A stretch of DNA of 64,000 nt, from contig NC_088316.1 in NCBI RefSeq assembly GCF_910592395.1, positions 15,996,001 to 16,060,000 of the forward strand. The letters are read 5' to 3'. This DNA is from Lineus longissimus (Eukaryota > Nemertea > Pilidiophora > Heteronemertea > Lineidae). The notes under the pieces are model-generated. The model was not told the DNA's origin, searched no databases, and saw only the letters and a list, made by a program, of their open reading frames with translations. Numbering within the stretch: the first letter of the stretch is position 1; each line of letters begins with the position of its first letter. Below, one piece after another: positions 24,301-37,050 of the stretch. A program made the translations under genes and the position numbers.

Positions 24301-27300
24301 GGCTAATGGCCCGCAAGTTGGTCACACTTCTGGATTCATGATAAGAAAGATATAAAAGCTAATCTTAACCCCCTTTGCTGACTATTAGCTCTCTTTAGCA
24401 TAATTAGGTCAGGGCCTGTGTGTGCGACCGAGACCATAACAAGTGGTGCTTGAACATAACGACCTGTGCCCGACCCAAGGGTAGGGAAGGGGTGTATTTT
24501 TATGCGTGGATAAACTTCCTGTTCAACCAAGGATGAGCCCAATTAACTATGCACCATTTAATTGGCTTACTCTGTCGATCAGGTTCAGTTGACTCAAATA
24601 TGTTGCCTTTAAATCAGTACAAGTCTTTGTGAATTCCAAACCGTCCAAATGTTCCTTTTCTTTGCACAACATGAGTTGGAATTTCGTGTTGACGTTGACG
24701 AAGTGTCAAAATACATGTTATATTTAGGCCTTGCTTTACTGTTTATGGCTGTGCCGTCCTACTTGCAGTGACTAATTTGCTTAACAACTAAGTGTGTTTA
24801 TGGAGGGGCTCAGTTTGTTGTCGATGTCATGCAAGAAACAGCAATTAGTTGTGCATTTGTGAAAACAAATTCTTCTTTGGTAATGTAACGGGTGTCCATA
24901 CGCAAATATTGAATCTAAACAAAGAAAGTTTGTGAACATACGATTTAGAAACATGACGACAGGAAGGGATAGCTTTTGCGCTGCCTTGAAACCTTGACAG
25001 ATAAACACTGGTTGAGCACTGTTTATAGATCCTTGGACCTTCAACTTGTACTCAACCAGCATGCCTGAGTCGGTGTCTGCTATCAAAGATACGAACTCAA
25101 CACTGCATGAAGTGATGCAGACGCTATTGTGGTCAATAATCAATTACGCCAGTCTAATAAACAGATTCTCATCCATAAATCACATTAAATATTTGTGATT
25201 CTGTCAAGAGGTTGATCAGTTTGAGAAGTGCATGTGGATAGCTTTGATGATGAATTGTTGCTTGTTTATTAGTTGTCATGGTAACTGTTGCTGCCATTAC
25301 TATTTGGATGAGGCAGGTTTCACTAGACTGATAATAATATGGGCTATTTGCTGCTGGTTGGTTGGATGATTTAGCCTTTGATCAATTCCATCCTTCAGAT
25401 AAAATACGCTGAGTTGGCCTTTGTAATTTGGGGTCTGTTGGATTCAGTCCCCAGTGGCAGAGGATGAGCTTCTCGAGGGACCTCTTGGCCTAGTGGTTAA
25501 CACTGCAGGCTACCACGCAGTAGAGCCCGGGTTAATCCCGGGAGGGGGGAACCCAGGATTGTATGTGTGGATGAACCAGCACGCTGGTAACACAATGATG
25601 ATGAGAATGTTGTCACTGTATTTCCAGATATCAAGCCGGAGAACCTGCTGATAAGTAAAGAAGGCCATTTGAAAATCTGTGATTTTGGTAAGTGTCTCTA
25701 CCAGTTATGTTGTATGTACAGGTACCAGCTGAAAGTAGTCAAGCTGCTTTCTGTAACAGACCATGCAAACATGAAATCGTATGATTACAAATTCATATCG
25801 CCAAACATATTCATATCGCCAAACATCCTTGGCTACACAGTTATCTTCAACAATGGTTGCCCAGGGCAACATAAAACATTCAGATGCAAAGCTGTCTTCA
25901 ATACGTTCTTTGAGTCAAATATCACAGTCAATTAATTTTTTATCTGCCTGGCGATCGGTCGGAAATTACGGCTGCTGTATTGATTGAGCCTAATTTATTG
26001 ATGAGTTTCTTGATTAACTTAAATGTGGCGTGTTAATCAAGAACTTATTTGGTGCTTTACATGGATGACTAAGCAAGGGGCAGGTTGTTCAGAGTAATGT
26101 TGAGGGGCTGCATACTATCTCATCAGAAATTTTTTTGCTTTTTCGTTATTGTGGGTTAAACATTTGACCTAACTTGTTGCACAAACACTCCACAATCAAC
26201 GTGAAAAAAAGCTTTACGGTATTGTTTTGTTTTGTAGGTTTTGCGCGAAACCTTACGGGTACTGGTAGTGCAAACTACACTGACTATGTGGCAACGAGAT
26301 GGTATCGGTCACCAGAATTACTGCTCGGGTAAGGAAACATTCAAGAAATAATAGCTGACTTGAGCGGGAGGGATTTGCGTAACAGATGCTGACAAGAAAT
26401 AAGTAGGCTGGGAGATATAGCTTGAATAATCACTTTGATCTGAGAATAAAACGCCTTTAAAACATTATCGAATAACAGAGAAACGGCTTGTTATGATCCC
26501 CTTGGTTTCATCCTGTTTCAAAATTTTCTTCTATTTCTAGTGCTGCGTATGGGAAGGCAGTGGATATCTGGTCAATAGGGTGCATTCTGGGAGAATTGGC
26601 AGACGGCCAGCCGCTGTTTCCCGGAGAGAGTGAGATCGATCAGCTCTACACGATCCAGAAAATCATCGGCCCGCTACCTCCAGAACAGATGAACATGTTT
26701 TATAACAACCCAAGATTTTCAGGGCTCAGGGTAGGTTTAGTTATGCCGAAGAAGTAACGTTTACAATCTGTGGGCACTACTTTAAACTGCTATTTTCTAT
26801 ACGTAAGTGCCTATGCTAGGGATGGCTGAAGATCCAATAAAGGGAAAAATGTACCGTGCTGTAAACTATGATGCTTAAAATATGTCCTGCCAGAATCTAA
26901 AGGCATTAAAATGAGCCTCGTGGTGCTAACGAGGCACCCATAACTATCGTGTATTTGTTTAGACATGTGGAAGGAGCAGAAGGCTAATTTGTAAATGAAA
27001 TGAAATCTAAACATAAAAAAAGTCCAAATTTACCCCTTCTTTTTGTTCCAGTTTCCTGCCGTGACAACCCCGCAGACCATCGAGAAGAGATATCAGGGAG
27101 TCCTCAGTGGGGTCGTTACTCACTTGATCAAGGTAAGTCAGACTGTTGACATGGACACATCCTTCAACAGCCCTGAGAATGTGGCAGCAAGTCGTATCAT
27201 GGGGGACATCATCTCCTCCATGTCCATGCAACTTGTGACCAAAAGAATTTTCACCATTATTCTCTCCTCTTTCAGAACACATTGATGCTGGACCCCCATG

Positions 27301-30300
27301 ATCGTTACACAATCGAGGAATGCCTTAGCCACCCTTCGCTTCAGACGGAGGCTCTCATTCAGAGGAATCGCCCGCCTAGCAAAGTCATTGATACCAAGAA
27401 ACGGAAGAACGAAGTGAATGCAAACACGATCGAAAACATTAATGGGTAAGCTATTGAGTTTTGTTTAAAGAATCTCTGTAGCATAGTTTGTGTGGTAGGG
27501 TCGTACATGCAGTTAAGGCTTGTAAGTAAAAATGGCCAAAATAAGCCCCTTGAATCCTGGGCTCCCATACAAAAGTCTTACATGTATCTTTTAACGTAAT
27601 CCGTTCTCAACTTCAGGAATGCACCAACACCTGTTAACAGAGAGAACAACTCCCCAGTACAGAATGGACACATCGAAAATGAGCTGCACAAACCCACACC
27701 CACAACAGAGGATTATTCGAATAAACTGACTGAGAATCTTGTTGGTTTAGAGAATGATTCTGCCCCTGCCCCTGTTGCCAAACCTGAAATATCTGTGCAC
27801 ACAAATAAATACATCAAGGCGCAGAAAGACGTGACTATAGTTCCTGGCATGAAAACGTCTGGGTCAGCTGCACAGGCGTTACAACAAATAACGCAACAGT
27901 CACCGTCGACTGATAACAAATTGAATATTCATATACCTCACGAATCGGATAACATTCAGGTCTTAGGAAATGACAATTCTGATAACAGGACTACTGTGCA
28001 TTTGGACCTTACAAATAACTGTGTCAAAATTTCTGCAACTGAAGTTAGGGGCCAAAAGCCAGAGCAGAAATTTACTGAGGAATATATGAAAAATAAACCA
28101 GCAGGAAATATGCATCAGCAGAACATGTACCCGGATACCAATGCTCAGTACACTGGTACCTCGGGAAACCGGTCTATCAAGGGCAACAGTGGGGATGCAG
28201 ATAATCGTAAGGTAATGAAAAATCAGGGAAAGAAGTGTGATGATGAAAAAACAGGGCACAGTTCACCAAGAGAGGAAGTGACTACTTCTGAGGAAAAATC
28301 AAATCGGTTTGTCAAACTTGGTTCTCAAATTCCCACTCCACCAGCGCCGCACAGTGGTGGGAATAGTAAACTTTCAAAATCAAATCAAGGCTCTGATGTG
28401 TCAATCCAAGGTACTGTTGAAGGGAATAAGATTTTTGAAAATTCGTCTGGAAATAAAAATGTGCTAGAGTCAAAAGAACGTGGGTCGGGCGGTAGTCGCG
28501 CCAGGAAGCAAACCTCTCCTGAAATTGGGGAGATTGACACTCTAACTGCAGGACAGTTTGCCACGGAAAATGTTGACAATAATTTTCTGAAAGGAAGTGA
28601 CCGAAACAGAAAGCAGAAAGATGGAAGTGAAGGAAGACGGGGGTCGGAGTCTGATAGCCCCCGTCAGGACAGTGCTCAGCCTGAGATTACAGGAAGCACA
28701 CAAAAAAATATGAAATTACCAAAGACTATTGATACATATGACCGTAGTCCAAGTGTGTTGCAAACAAAATATAAGAAATCGCATTCACGTGCGAGTGATC
28801 ATTCGAAAATTAGTGACGGGGTTAGCGAGGACAGTTATAGTTATCACCGTGGTGGTGACAATTTCGAAGGTTCCCGCCACCTTGATACCGGAAAACAAAA
28901 AGATAGAAACAAATTTCTCAGTGCCATGAAACAGAAACTCCCGACATCAGACATCACGGATGATCCAGACCGTATGAATCCTGACGCGGCCGTCGACCCT
29001 AAACAATTTAGTAATTATCTGTCAGAAAATCGTCACCTCAGCAGCACGTTCTTAGACTTTAGGAGTGCATCAAAAGTCAAGGTCAGTAAAAAAGAAAAGA
29101 CATTTGTGCGGCATCATAGTGTGAAAGACGACCAAAAAGATGATGGGGACCAATCGGGGGGCTCGCCCGATATGACTTTGGTGTATGGGGATTCTGGCCG
29201 GTACGTCAAAAGGAACAATAGCTTCCGGTTACGACGGCAGCAGGAAGAAGATACAGATAGCGATGCGTCGCCGCGGGATTATGGGCATGACAGCCATCAT
29301 ACACTTGGGAGAGGTGGGGCGTTCCCTTCGTCGCCTCAGCAGGGAAGTCCGCAGATGGAACGGAGGAATAAGGTGAGAAATGACTAGGTTCGGGGTTAGA
29401 CTCACTTTGATCAGAGAATTCGGGGCTTTCCTACTTCTATAAGCAACGTGTTGAACTGCAGTTCTGACTCACCCACATTTTTTTTGCTCAGAATTTTTCC
29501 CTTTTAGCTTTTGAGTCCTCAGTTGCATTGCAACCACCGTGAATCGAAGCAAGTCTATCTCAGCCTCAAGGATTCCCTTCTTAGGGCCAAAAATGCACAC
29601 AATTTATCCCCATACATGAGTTCGGTTTGTCGTACCAGAAGTTGGAAAGCCTAGATTGATGTATATAACCTCTTAGTGAGTTTTCTTAACTGCATGTTGT
29701 AGATTATTTAGTTTCTCACTGTAGACTCCAATGTAACTCTTAAATTAAAGTTCCTGTGATATTTGAAAAGTGGTTCATTTTGTTCTCACCTTGCCAACCT
29801 TATACGATGAAATTTCGTTCGTTTTCTTCCAATGAGGAAAATATCACATGTCAAGGCTATTTGCAAAATCCGCATTAAAAATGCTTGCAATTTTTGACAG
29901 TTTGCAGTAGCTAGTCACTAATCGTAGCATTATTCTTCAGTTGCTGCCTCAGTCACAGTCAAATCACGATGTTAATATCCTGGGAAAGAAAAAAACCCGG
30001 GAAGGTTCGGCGCCAACTAAATCGGTCGCCGACAGACATGCTGAGATGAGGGTGAGTGTGTGCGGGTTGAGGCTGAACCTGTTAGGGAAACGCAAAAATG
30101 CCAAATGAAAGAAAATCCGCAATTCTGTTGTTTTTTTGAGTCAAATCTTCTTAAAGTTGAAAGAATGTTCGGGTGTAGCAAGACCTGATCTTCCCCCAGT
30201 GCCAGGAACATCAGATCTATGACATGGTTATGGTGCCTTTCTTTTTTCTGGGTCATATTCATCTCTTATTGGTTTTGCCTTTGTGCACGCTATCATAATC

Positions 30301-33300
30301 AACTTTTCAAATAACGAACTCTTGGATGCAGGGAAAAGAAATTTTGGCAGCACATGTACAATTTCTCACTTCGTTAAATAGCTTTACAGTTTAAACTTTG
30401 AGTTGGAAACCTTTAACTTAAGGAAGAGGCTGGCAATTTTGCTATGAAGAAATAGTTACTGCTCCCTGAAGTCTTAGCAAGCATAATTTAGTTGTCATGA
30501 GCTTGTAGATCCTGCCTTAGCATTAGGGATGTTGATTATTTGTCCTGTCAAGCAATCATAGCCAACCACAACCGTGGAGAAGTGTTGGTGACATCAAGTT
30601 ATCAGATATTCTTGGTGTTATGTTGCAGTTTGGCCTTTGTTTTTATTTCATTGGTAATCAACCTGTCTTAGAAGTTAGATCAGTGAAGCTAGAGTATTCT
30701 CACCTGATCAAGATGATAGAGGCAAGACCACACTGCAGTCTAGATTTTAGAGTTGCTCATCAAACATCTATTGTTTCAGCAGCAGTATGGTATCGTAGGC
30801 AGACAGTCGCCCCCTACCAGTCGGAAGGAGAACAAATTTGGTGGTGGTCCATTTAGTCGAGAGAGGAGAGCAAAAAGTCAATATTATGGTGTGTATGTTA
30901 TTCAGATCTTAAATAGTTTGTTGTGACTGTGCTTGTTTTTGGTGATACTATTCTGTAGTAAGGGATGAAAAATATTTCTCCTTTTTTTTAATTAGGTCGT
31001 TGAAATCTCTCAACTGATGTTTTCCTTTTTTTACAATTACGTTCTGGTTATATTAGGGCCAGATTATCACTGTTGGTCACTAGGGTTTTAATCTCTTCTT
31101 CAATTGGAAGTTCATTTCCATGTTCACGAAGCATGACGCATGCGCCAACCCTAAATGTCATGTAGCATGACGCATGTCAATGTTTTACAGATTCAAACCT
31201 AGCATCTAGCGCGGTTGAACCTCTGACCACTAGCAACGAAGGTAGAGTATCCAAGCGACTTGCTCAAGATCACACACTGACACATGATTGCATTTTATCT
31301 CCATCCTGCTATAATCCTTCCGTTTTAAATTCACACACGATCCGGTTTGACTCATTGTGTGAAAGTCTAATATGTTTGTTTGGATTCTCACACTTTTGTT
31401 TGATTGTGGAATTTTAACTTCTCTCTTATTGATTTTCATTCTGTGAGTCCCTATTATTGAGTTTCCACTGCAATTCACCACAAATCAATAGAAGAATGAT
31501 CAAAGTCATCTAAATCTTCGGATCAATCTTCGGATGGATTTCTCCCTGATGATAACACTACTACCACCAATCTTCCATGAGATCCCTAGGAAGCAGCCAC
31601 TAACTGCTGACACCCAAGTTCCTTGATTTACTCCTGATCACTCCTGATTTTGATTACATTTTGCAAAAAGACTGCATGTTCCTGCACTTGATGAAACAGC
31701 ATGTTTTTTCCCTGTTTTCATAACATTTGGCTCTCCGTTTGCACTGATTTATCGAGCCTATCAGTTCAGTTGAAAGATGAATTCCACATCTGATGCCAGT
31801 CTCGCATCGCTCACGGATTTCTTGAAGCTTTGGTGAGACGTCCCGTTCTTCGATACTATCCTACTATTTCAATCATAAGACGAAAATAGTCCCCACCAAC
31901 TCGGCAAACTTTATTCCATCAAAAGAAATGTCACTGTATGAGCATCATTTATTGGACTAGCTTGGTCGATTATGATGATGAATGCCTTTGCAGTGGAGCT
32001 GTCAAATAATTTCTGCATTAAATCTTACTTTTGATTCACGGTAAAAACTCATGTCATTTCAGACCTTGGTTTGTATCGAGAGGCGTCATCGTTTATCACA
32101 GCTAATCCGACCGTCGCCGTCAAACCACACAACAAATATTCTCAGCAGACGTCCATGTCGACTGTCCACCAAGAATCAGAGCCAGCGCCAAGGAGATTCG
32201 TACCGGAAAATAATTCCTGGTAAGTACGCGTTAAAGAAATAATTTGTTTGGGTAGTTTCTGCCATTTCACTTGTGGGATGGAATACCCTTAGTCTTGTCA
32301 CAAAGATTGTGTGGAGATCTCTCCTCATAATTTTCAGTTGTATAAACTAACAATATCGTACTTGGTTTTTGCAGGAAAGGCAGTGATAGCAATGAATGGC
32401 AAGGAGGCAGTTCGTCCAAGAAGAAGAAAAAGCGAAAGACAGTGCAACAGGTAAGAGTCACACGATGACTACTGTCAACCCGGAAATGTTTGCGTGCATT
32501 TTTGTTGTTGCGTTTTTGCTACCATCTTGCCAATTGTAATCACAATATCCTGTTATTCAGATGGCAGCGACTGCAGACAACAACCCAGGGAAGATGTCAC
32601 CCTTTAAACCCCTCCATTCGAACCAGTCATCCAACACTGCCTACGAAGGATCACAATATGGCAAAGAACCGTCTGCCTTCAGGGAACCAGCCTACAGAGA
32701 TAACCCAGCCTACAGGGATGTCACCCAGTATAACAAAAATCCCATACCGTTACGGAAACTTACCCAGACGCCAACTGATAAGGTACGCAGTTTTCCGACG
32801 GCAACGCAGACGTTTGTCTGCCCTGTGAGTGACCTTGATGAAGGTGAAGGTCATGTTCAAGGTGGCAAGGGGAAAAAGGAAGGCTGGACGGGTGGATTCT
32901 TGAGGTCTTTACTCAATAAAGATTAAATTGGGTTTGCTTCTAGAACCTTCTAGATCCATTCAAAGTCAAGATAGAGATGAGAGTCGGTGTGTGCTGTCAC
33001 TGTTTAGACTATATCTATGAAATTTATGTGTCAGAAATTGTAATTTAGAAAAAATTTCTCACGAAAACTAGTCAATGTTATTTAGGCCTACCTCATTGTT
33101 GTTTTGTCGAGTTCAAATTATTATAACCGGCTCCTTTGTCAAATAAATGTTGCTATTATTTATACTGTCCGTGTAGAAAAAGGCCTAGGCCTACACTTAT
33201 GTCAGCATTGTTGTCTCATGGAGGCTGTCCAGCGAATTTGTTGGGAAAATGTAAATAAAATCTGCTCATCAACTGAGATCATAATTTTGCCTTCCTATAT

Positions 33301-33853
33301 ATTAGCATGTCGTCAAAGTTTAGTCACTACTCAACCGGTTGACATGATTTTGAATTGGGCACAATTCACTGCATGAAATTCACAAATCACCATTACATTC
33401 ACTTTGTTCTCCAAGCTTCTGTCTTTGTCTGATATTGTGTGTTACAGATCTGCGAAAAATCAATATCGAGGTCTTCCTAGAAACCGGACAAAGTTGTCAC
33501 TGCAATTTCTGGATGATATGAGAAAATGACGGAAATCTCACCTTGAAATTTCACTTTTTCAGGCCACTCGACTCCAACCACTTCTAAAGCAGCTTCCTCA
33601 CTTGGGAAATATTGCACCCACCACACCTTTCCCGTCCACCAACCCCGAGTCACCACGTACACAGCATGGACATACCAAGTCAGACCCCGTGGAGGTACAC
33701 TCGACGCATGTCTCCAATTGGCCACAAAGGCCACCGTCGCCTGCATACGAAAACGAGCGATATTCACCAACGGATAATCGGCGTGGAGATCTAAAGCCGA
33801 TTAAAAGCAGTAAAGGGACTCGTGGAACAAGTTTTAGGGAGACACCAATTTGA
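18385..33853 (+). CDS. CDKL5: Cyclin-dependent kinase-like 5, 17 coding exons
   Basis: Ser/Thr kinase of the CMGC group with a long disordered tail. Exons: 18385-18421, 19574-19608, 19972-20017, 23352-23488, 23821-23941, 25628-25687, 26238-26328, 26541-26730, 27052-27132, 27276-27445, 27617-29372, 29941-30051, 30780-30888, 32063-32219, 32375-32450, 32561-32782, 33563-33853. This gives 1229 residues. The ATP loop is GEGAYGVV (11-18), with catalytic Lys33, HRDIKPEN (Asp126), DFG (144-146) and activation motif T160-D-Y162 (vertebrate CDKL5 has TEY). The rest of the domain matches CDKL5 more closely than other CDKL kinases ([22 protein letters not shown]). The tail is Ser/Asn/Lys-rich. A basic cluster [13 protein letters not shown] (exon 15) matches a lysine run in the vertebrate tail and may be a nuclear signal. 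An alternative 3' end gives 1180 residues. Confidence 0.93.
18777..18791. repeat. C homopolymer in CDKL5 intron 1
   Basis: A run of C interrupted once by G. Length is likely unstable or error-prone. Confidence 0.8.
25475..25612 (+). mobile_element. tRNA-derived SINE in CDKL5 intron 5, ending just before exon 6
   Basis: A tRNA-like head has box A TTGGCCTAGTGGTTA and a degenerate box B CCGGGTTAATCCCGGG. A unique body and a GATGATGAGA tail follow. The anticodon arm does not fold canonically, so it is not a functional tRNA. It ends about 10-15 bases from the exon 6 acceptor. Confidence 0.65.
27617..29372 (+). CDS. CDKL5: CDKL5 exon 11, very large tail exon
   Basis: A 1756-base exon, nearly half of the coding sequence, encoding about 585 residues of low-complexity, polar, disordered tail. 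The frame is open throughout, starting in phase 2 and ending in phase 0 at AAG|GTGAGA. It contains many Arg/Lys-x-x-Ser and Ser-Pro motifs. It carries no recognisable domain. Confidence 0.85.
32783..32926 (+). CDS. CDKL5: Alternative CDKL5 C terminus by read-through of the last intron
   Basis: If the donor at 32783-32784 (AAG|GTACGC) is not used, the frame stays open for 47 more codons and stops at 32924-32926. The added tail is acidic then basic, ending [15 protein letters not shown] signals at 33142 and 33254 could end this transcript before the final exon. The spliced form instead joins 33563-33853. Confidence 0.55.
   Translation, partial: VRSFPTATQTFVCPVSDLDEGEGHVQGGKGKKEGWTGGFLRSLLNKD
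33142..33147 (+). terminator. Candidate poly(A) signal for the short CDKL5 transcript
   Basis: AATAAA lies about 216 bases after the read-through stop and before the last exon. A second is at 33254-33259, and one overlaps the stop itself (32915-32920). Confidence 0.4.
33563..33853 (+). CDS. CDKL5: CDKL5 final exon (spliced C terminus)
   Basis: Acceptor TTTTTCAG at 33555-33562, phase 0, 96 codons and stop TGA. The tail is Pro/Ser-rich (for example [17 protein letters not shown]). The 3' UTR continues into 34 kb; no consensus AATAAA was seen close by. Confidence 0.7.
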   Translation, partial: ATRLQPLLKQLPHLGNIAPTTPFPSTNPESPRTQHGHTKSDPVEVHSTHVSNWPQRPPSPAYENERYSPTDNRRGDLKPIKSSKGTRGTSFRETPI

Positions 33854-35329
33854 TGATGAAAACCGCAGTTGTGGACAATTCAGGGCGCAAGCTTCCCTCT
33901 TGCAAATTTTATATCATACTAACTGGGATTTGCTCAGCGGAAATTCTGCAGTTTACAACGAGCTTAACTGAGCTAGCTTTGGCGCCTTCACCAGAATGTG
34001 CTTATTATTAATATTAGGTTCAGACCATTTGGCTAAAGCAGGAAATCACCGAGTTTGATTCATCTGGTGAATAGTATAGTTGGGGCTGTGGGCTATTGGC
34101 CTGACCGTAGTCCTCAGAAGAGCAAGTACAAAATTAAGAGGTAATGGTAAGAGTAGAGGGAGGGGGAGGGGGGCAGTAGCCAAACAATATACCGCAATGT
34201 GACATTGTTGTTTTGAGATGGAATATTTTGCTGAGACTAGTCACGTAACGGGTGTAAGTAGAATAATCAGGAGATTTGTCTTGCAATTTCTATGGTTTTG
34301 AGTGCCCTTCAGGTTGAAATTGGAGATTTGATAGTCATATAGTTAAGTGCCATTTTTGATACTTGCAAAATGAATTTGTAAAGTTCTTAGGAAGTTTTCA
34401 GTATTTTAGTGTTTCTTGTTGTAGCTTTGATAAAGAAATGTTCACATGTCCGTCCATGTTCCTGTTGAAGCAGGTTGGGGGTGCCTCAAGTAAGAAACAG
34501 AAAAATGTTGGTAGTTTACAGTGGTTTATCAACTGTGGGGTTGTATCAGTAGCCATAACGGAACCCAGTTACTTTTCCGTCACATGCAGAAAGCAGTGTT
34601 GGGTGCTTTAATATGATATTGTTATGTTTTAGCTTGTCACTGGTGGCATTTTGCCTACATGTACATGTACATGAACCTTTCTATTAGGGTCACCTCTTGG
34701 ACTGACAAGTGCTTCCTTCAGAGAGATGTCCATGACCACTTCGGGACCAAAGTCAGGGTCTCTTATGGAGAGGTGTCCTGATATAAACAGAGATGTCTGC
34801 TAAGGGAGGTTCTATTATGCAATGTGTATGTTTGTAGGCAGGTACAGTGTATCATGTACCAGCTAAGAGTGGTCTTTATAGAAACAAAAGAAGATATCTT
34901 ATACTGTCTAAAATTTCTCTTTATACATAAAAAGACATTAAGTATCAAATGACAACAAATAAACTGGCAATACTGACTCAGAAAAAAGTTGGGGCTGTTA
35001 ACAAAATTAATCACTCAGAACAAAATAATCCAGGTTTTGGGAAGTTGGATTAAAATGTATGCATTTTGGTGCAAGGAGATTGTTTACGAGATTTGAAATG
35101 CAACTATGGGATTACGGTGTATGTTATTTTTGTAAGTTAGTTTGTACATGTGTAGAAGGCTTCCCAAGAGGCCATGTTTATTGGGTGGGGATCTTTCATA
35201 ATGTTAGAAACGTGGAAAAATAATTTATCATTTACATTTTAGTTTGTTTTCTGTTCTCACTTTTTGAAAAACGGTTGTGCTGGAAACCTACTTTCACTGA
35301 TTCTATATCCACAAAGTTCATCACCAAAA
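33854..35329. other. 3' flank of CDKL5
   Basis: Probable 3' UTR and intergenic DNA, AT-rich, without a gene. A diverged copy of the pogo-type element lies at about 34677-34815. Confidence 0.5.
34677..34815. mobile_element. Diverged pogo/Tigger-like MITE copy
   Basis: It shares GGACTGACAAGTGCT, GGAGAGGTGTCCTG and the end GGGAGGTTCTATT with the copies at 56133 and 60084. The ends are too mutated to assign precisely. Confidence 0.5.
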
Positions 35330-36260
35330 AAGACACATTGGCTTGGCTTCCAAGCGAGAAGTGTCCACACTGATGAACTCCTCCAAGATTCAGACTGTCC
35401 CCAGCGAGTTATGCCCACCCTGAAAATCTCCTTCAAGATTGTGACCGTCTCCTAGTGAGATCTCCTCTTGCACACTGATAAACCCCTTCCAGATTGTGAC
35501 TGTCTCCTAGCGAGATCTCCTCATACACACTGATGAAACCTTCAAGAATGTGACTGTCTCCAAGCGAGATGGCCCCATACTGATGAACTCCTCCAAGATT
35601 CAGACTGTTCCCAGCGAGTTATGCCCACCCTGAAAATCTCCTTCAAGATTGTGACCGTCTCCCAGTGAGATTTCCACTTGCACACTGATAAACCCCTTCC
35701 AGATTGTGACTGTCTCCTAGCGAGATCTCCTCATACACACTGATGAAACCTTCAAGAATGTGACTGTCTCCAAGCGAGATGGCCCCATACTGATGAACTC
35801 CTCCAAGATTCAGACTGTCCCCAGCGAGTTATGCCCACCCTGAAAATCTCCTTCAAGATTGCGACTGTCTCCCAGTGAGATCTCCTCTTGCACACTGATA
35901 AACCCCTTCCAGATTGTGACTGTCTCCTAGCGAGATCTCCTCATACACACTGATGAAACCTTCAAGAATGTGACTGTCTCCAAGCGAGATGTCCCAATAC
36001 TGATGAACTCCTCCAAGATTCAGACTGTCCCCAGCGAGTTATGTCCACCCTGAAAATCTCCTTCAAGATTGCGACCGTCTCCAAGCGAGATCGCCTCTTG
36101 CACACTGATAAACCCCTTCAAGATTGTGACTGTCTCCAAGCGAGATGTCCCTACACTGATGAACTCCTTCAAGATTGTGACTGTCTCCAAGTGATGTTCC
36201 CACACTGATCAGCCACTTCAAGACGGTGACTTTCTCCAAGTGATGTATCCTCACACATAA
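35330..36260. repeat. Satellite array: ~50-bp monomers in a 210-bp higher-order repeat
   Basis: The motif TGATGAACTCCTCCAAGATT starts at 35371, 35581, 35791 and 36001, exactly 210 bases apart. Each period holds four related monomers of about 50-55 bases with the core CAAGATTGTGACTGTCTCC. Three plain monomers follow to about 36260. The reverse strand has open frames only because the repeat lacks stops; it is not read as a gene. Confidence 0.9.
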
Positions 36261-36644
36261 TCCTACCTGAGTGCGGACATACATGTATATTGCATAAAGA
36301 AGGTCATGGTATTGGTTGAGTTTATCACTTGTTGATAATCCCACTTGGCAAGAGTCAAAAACTTGTAGGAGCTTATGACTATAGACACATCTTGCTTGTA
36401 GACATGTCCCCACACTGATTATTCAAAAAGGACAGGATTAGGAAGGAACAGACCAATCTAAGCCTGTCATTTCCTTCAACAACATCTTGCAAAAACTGTG
36501 TGATAGATGAGACAGCATCAGCTAGACCCAATGGAACCTGGCTTCCCAAACGTCAACAATAATAGGACATGACCTCCACATAGTCTCCCAAAATTGCTAA
36601 GCTTAGAGATATGAGATATGAGATACAGATTACAGCCTACAGAC

Positions 36645-37050
36645 AGACCGAAAGGGACATGGTTATTGAGACGAAAATATCACAACCAGACCGAATGAGA
36701 CCAGTCTATTCCACTGTCTTGCCAACACTCCGAGAGAGAACGAGACAGTCACAACCACGCCGAATCGGCATTGGGAGCTCCACCGTGTTGCCAACGTCTA
36801 GAGAGAGCTGAGAGAGCCACAACCAGAACAAAACGGAGGTGAAATTGCTATTCTGCTGTCTTGCCAAAACGGTGAGAGAAATGTGAAAAAGACCCGACCT
36901 GTCCAAATCGGGCCAAGCAGCTTGACCGTCTTTTCAACACGTTGAGAGATATGAGGCAGCCATGTAACCAGGCCGAATCGGACCAGGCAGCTACAGCGAA
37001 ACGGTAAGAGAGTCACAACCAAGTCGAATTGGCCTCAACAGCTCTCCTGG
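36645..37050. repeat. Degenerate ~80-bp tandem repeat array
   Basis: About five units share CACAACCA-CCGAATCGG-CCAGGCAGCT, GTCTTGCCAACAC and GAGAGA blocks at roughly 80-base spacing. A further related unit sits in opposite orientation at about 37100-37215. Confidence 0.65.

Noticed and set aside
25475-25548. Functional tRNA gene
   Set aside because: Box A and B are present, but the anticodon arm has a wrong loop size and box B is mutated (GGTTAATCC).
36020-36413. Open frames on the reverse strand across the satellite array, with repeated residues
   Set aside because: They follow the repeat period, start at non-ATG codons or run out of the array, and have no splice partners; the lack of stops is a property of the monomer.
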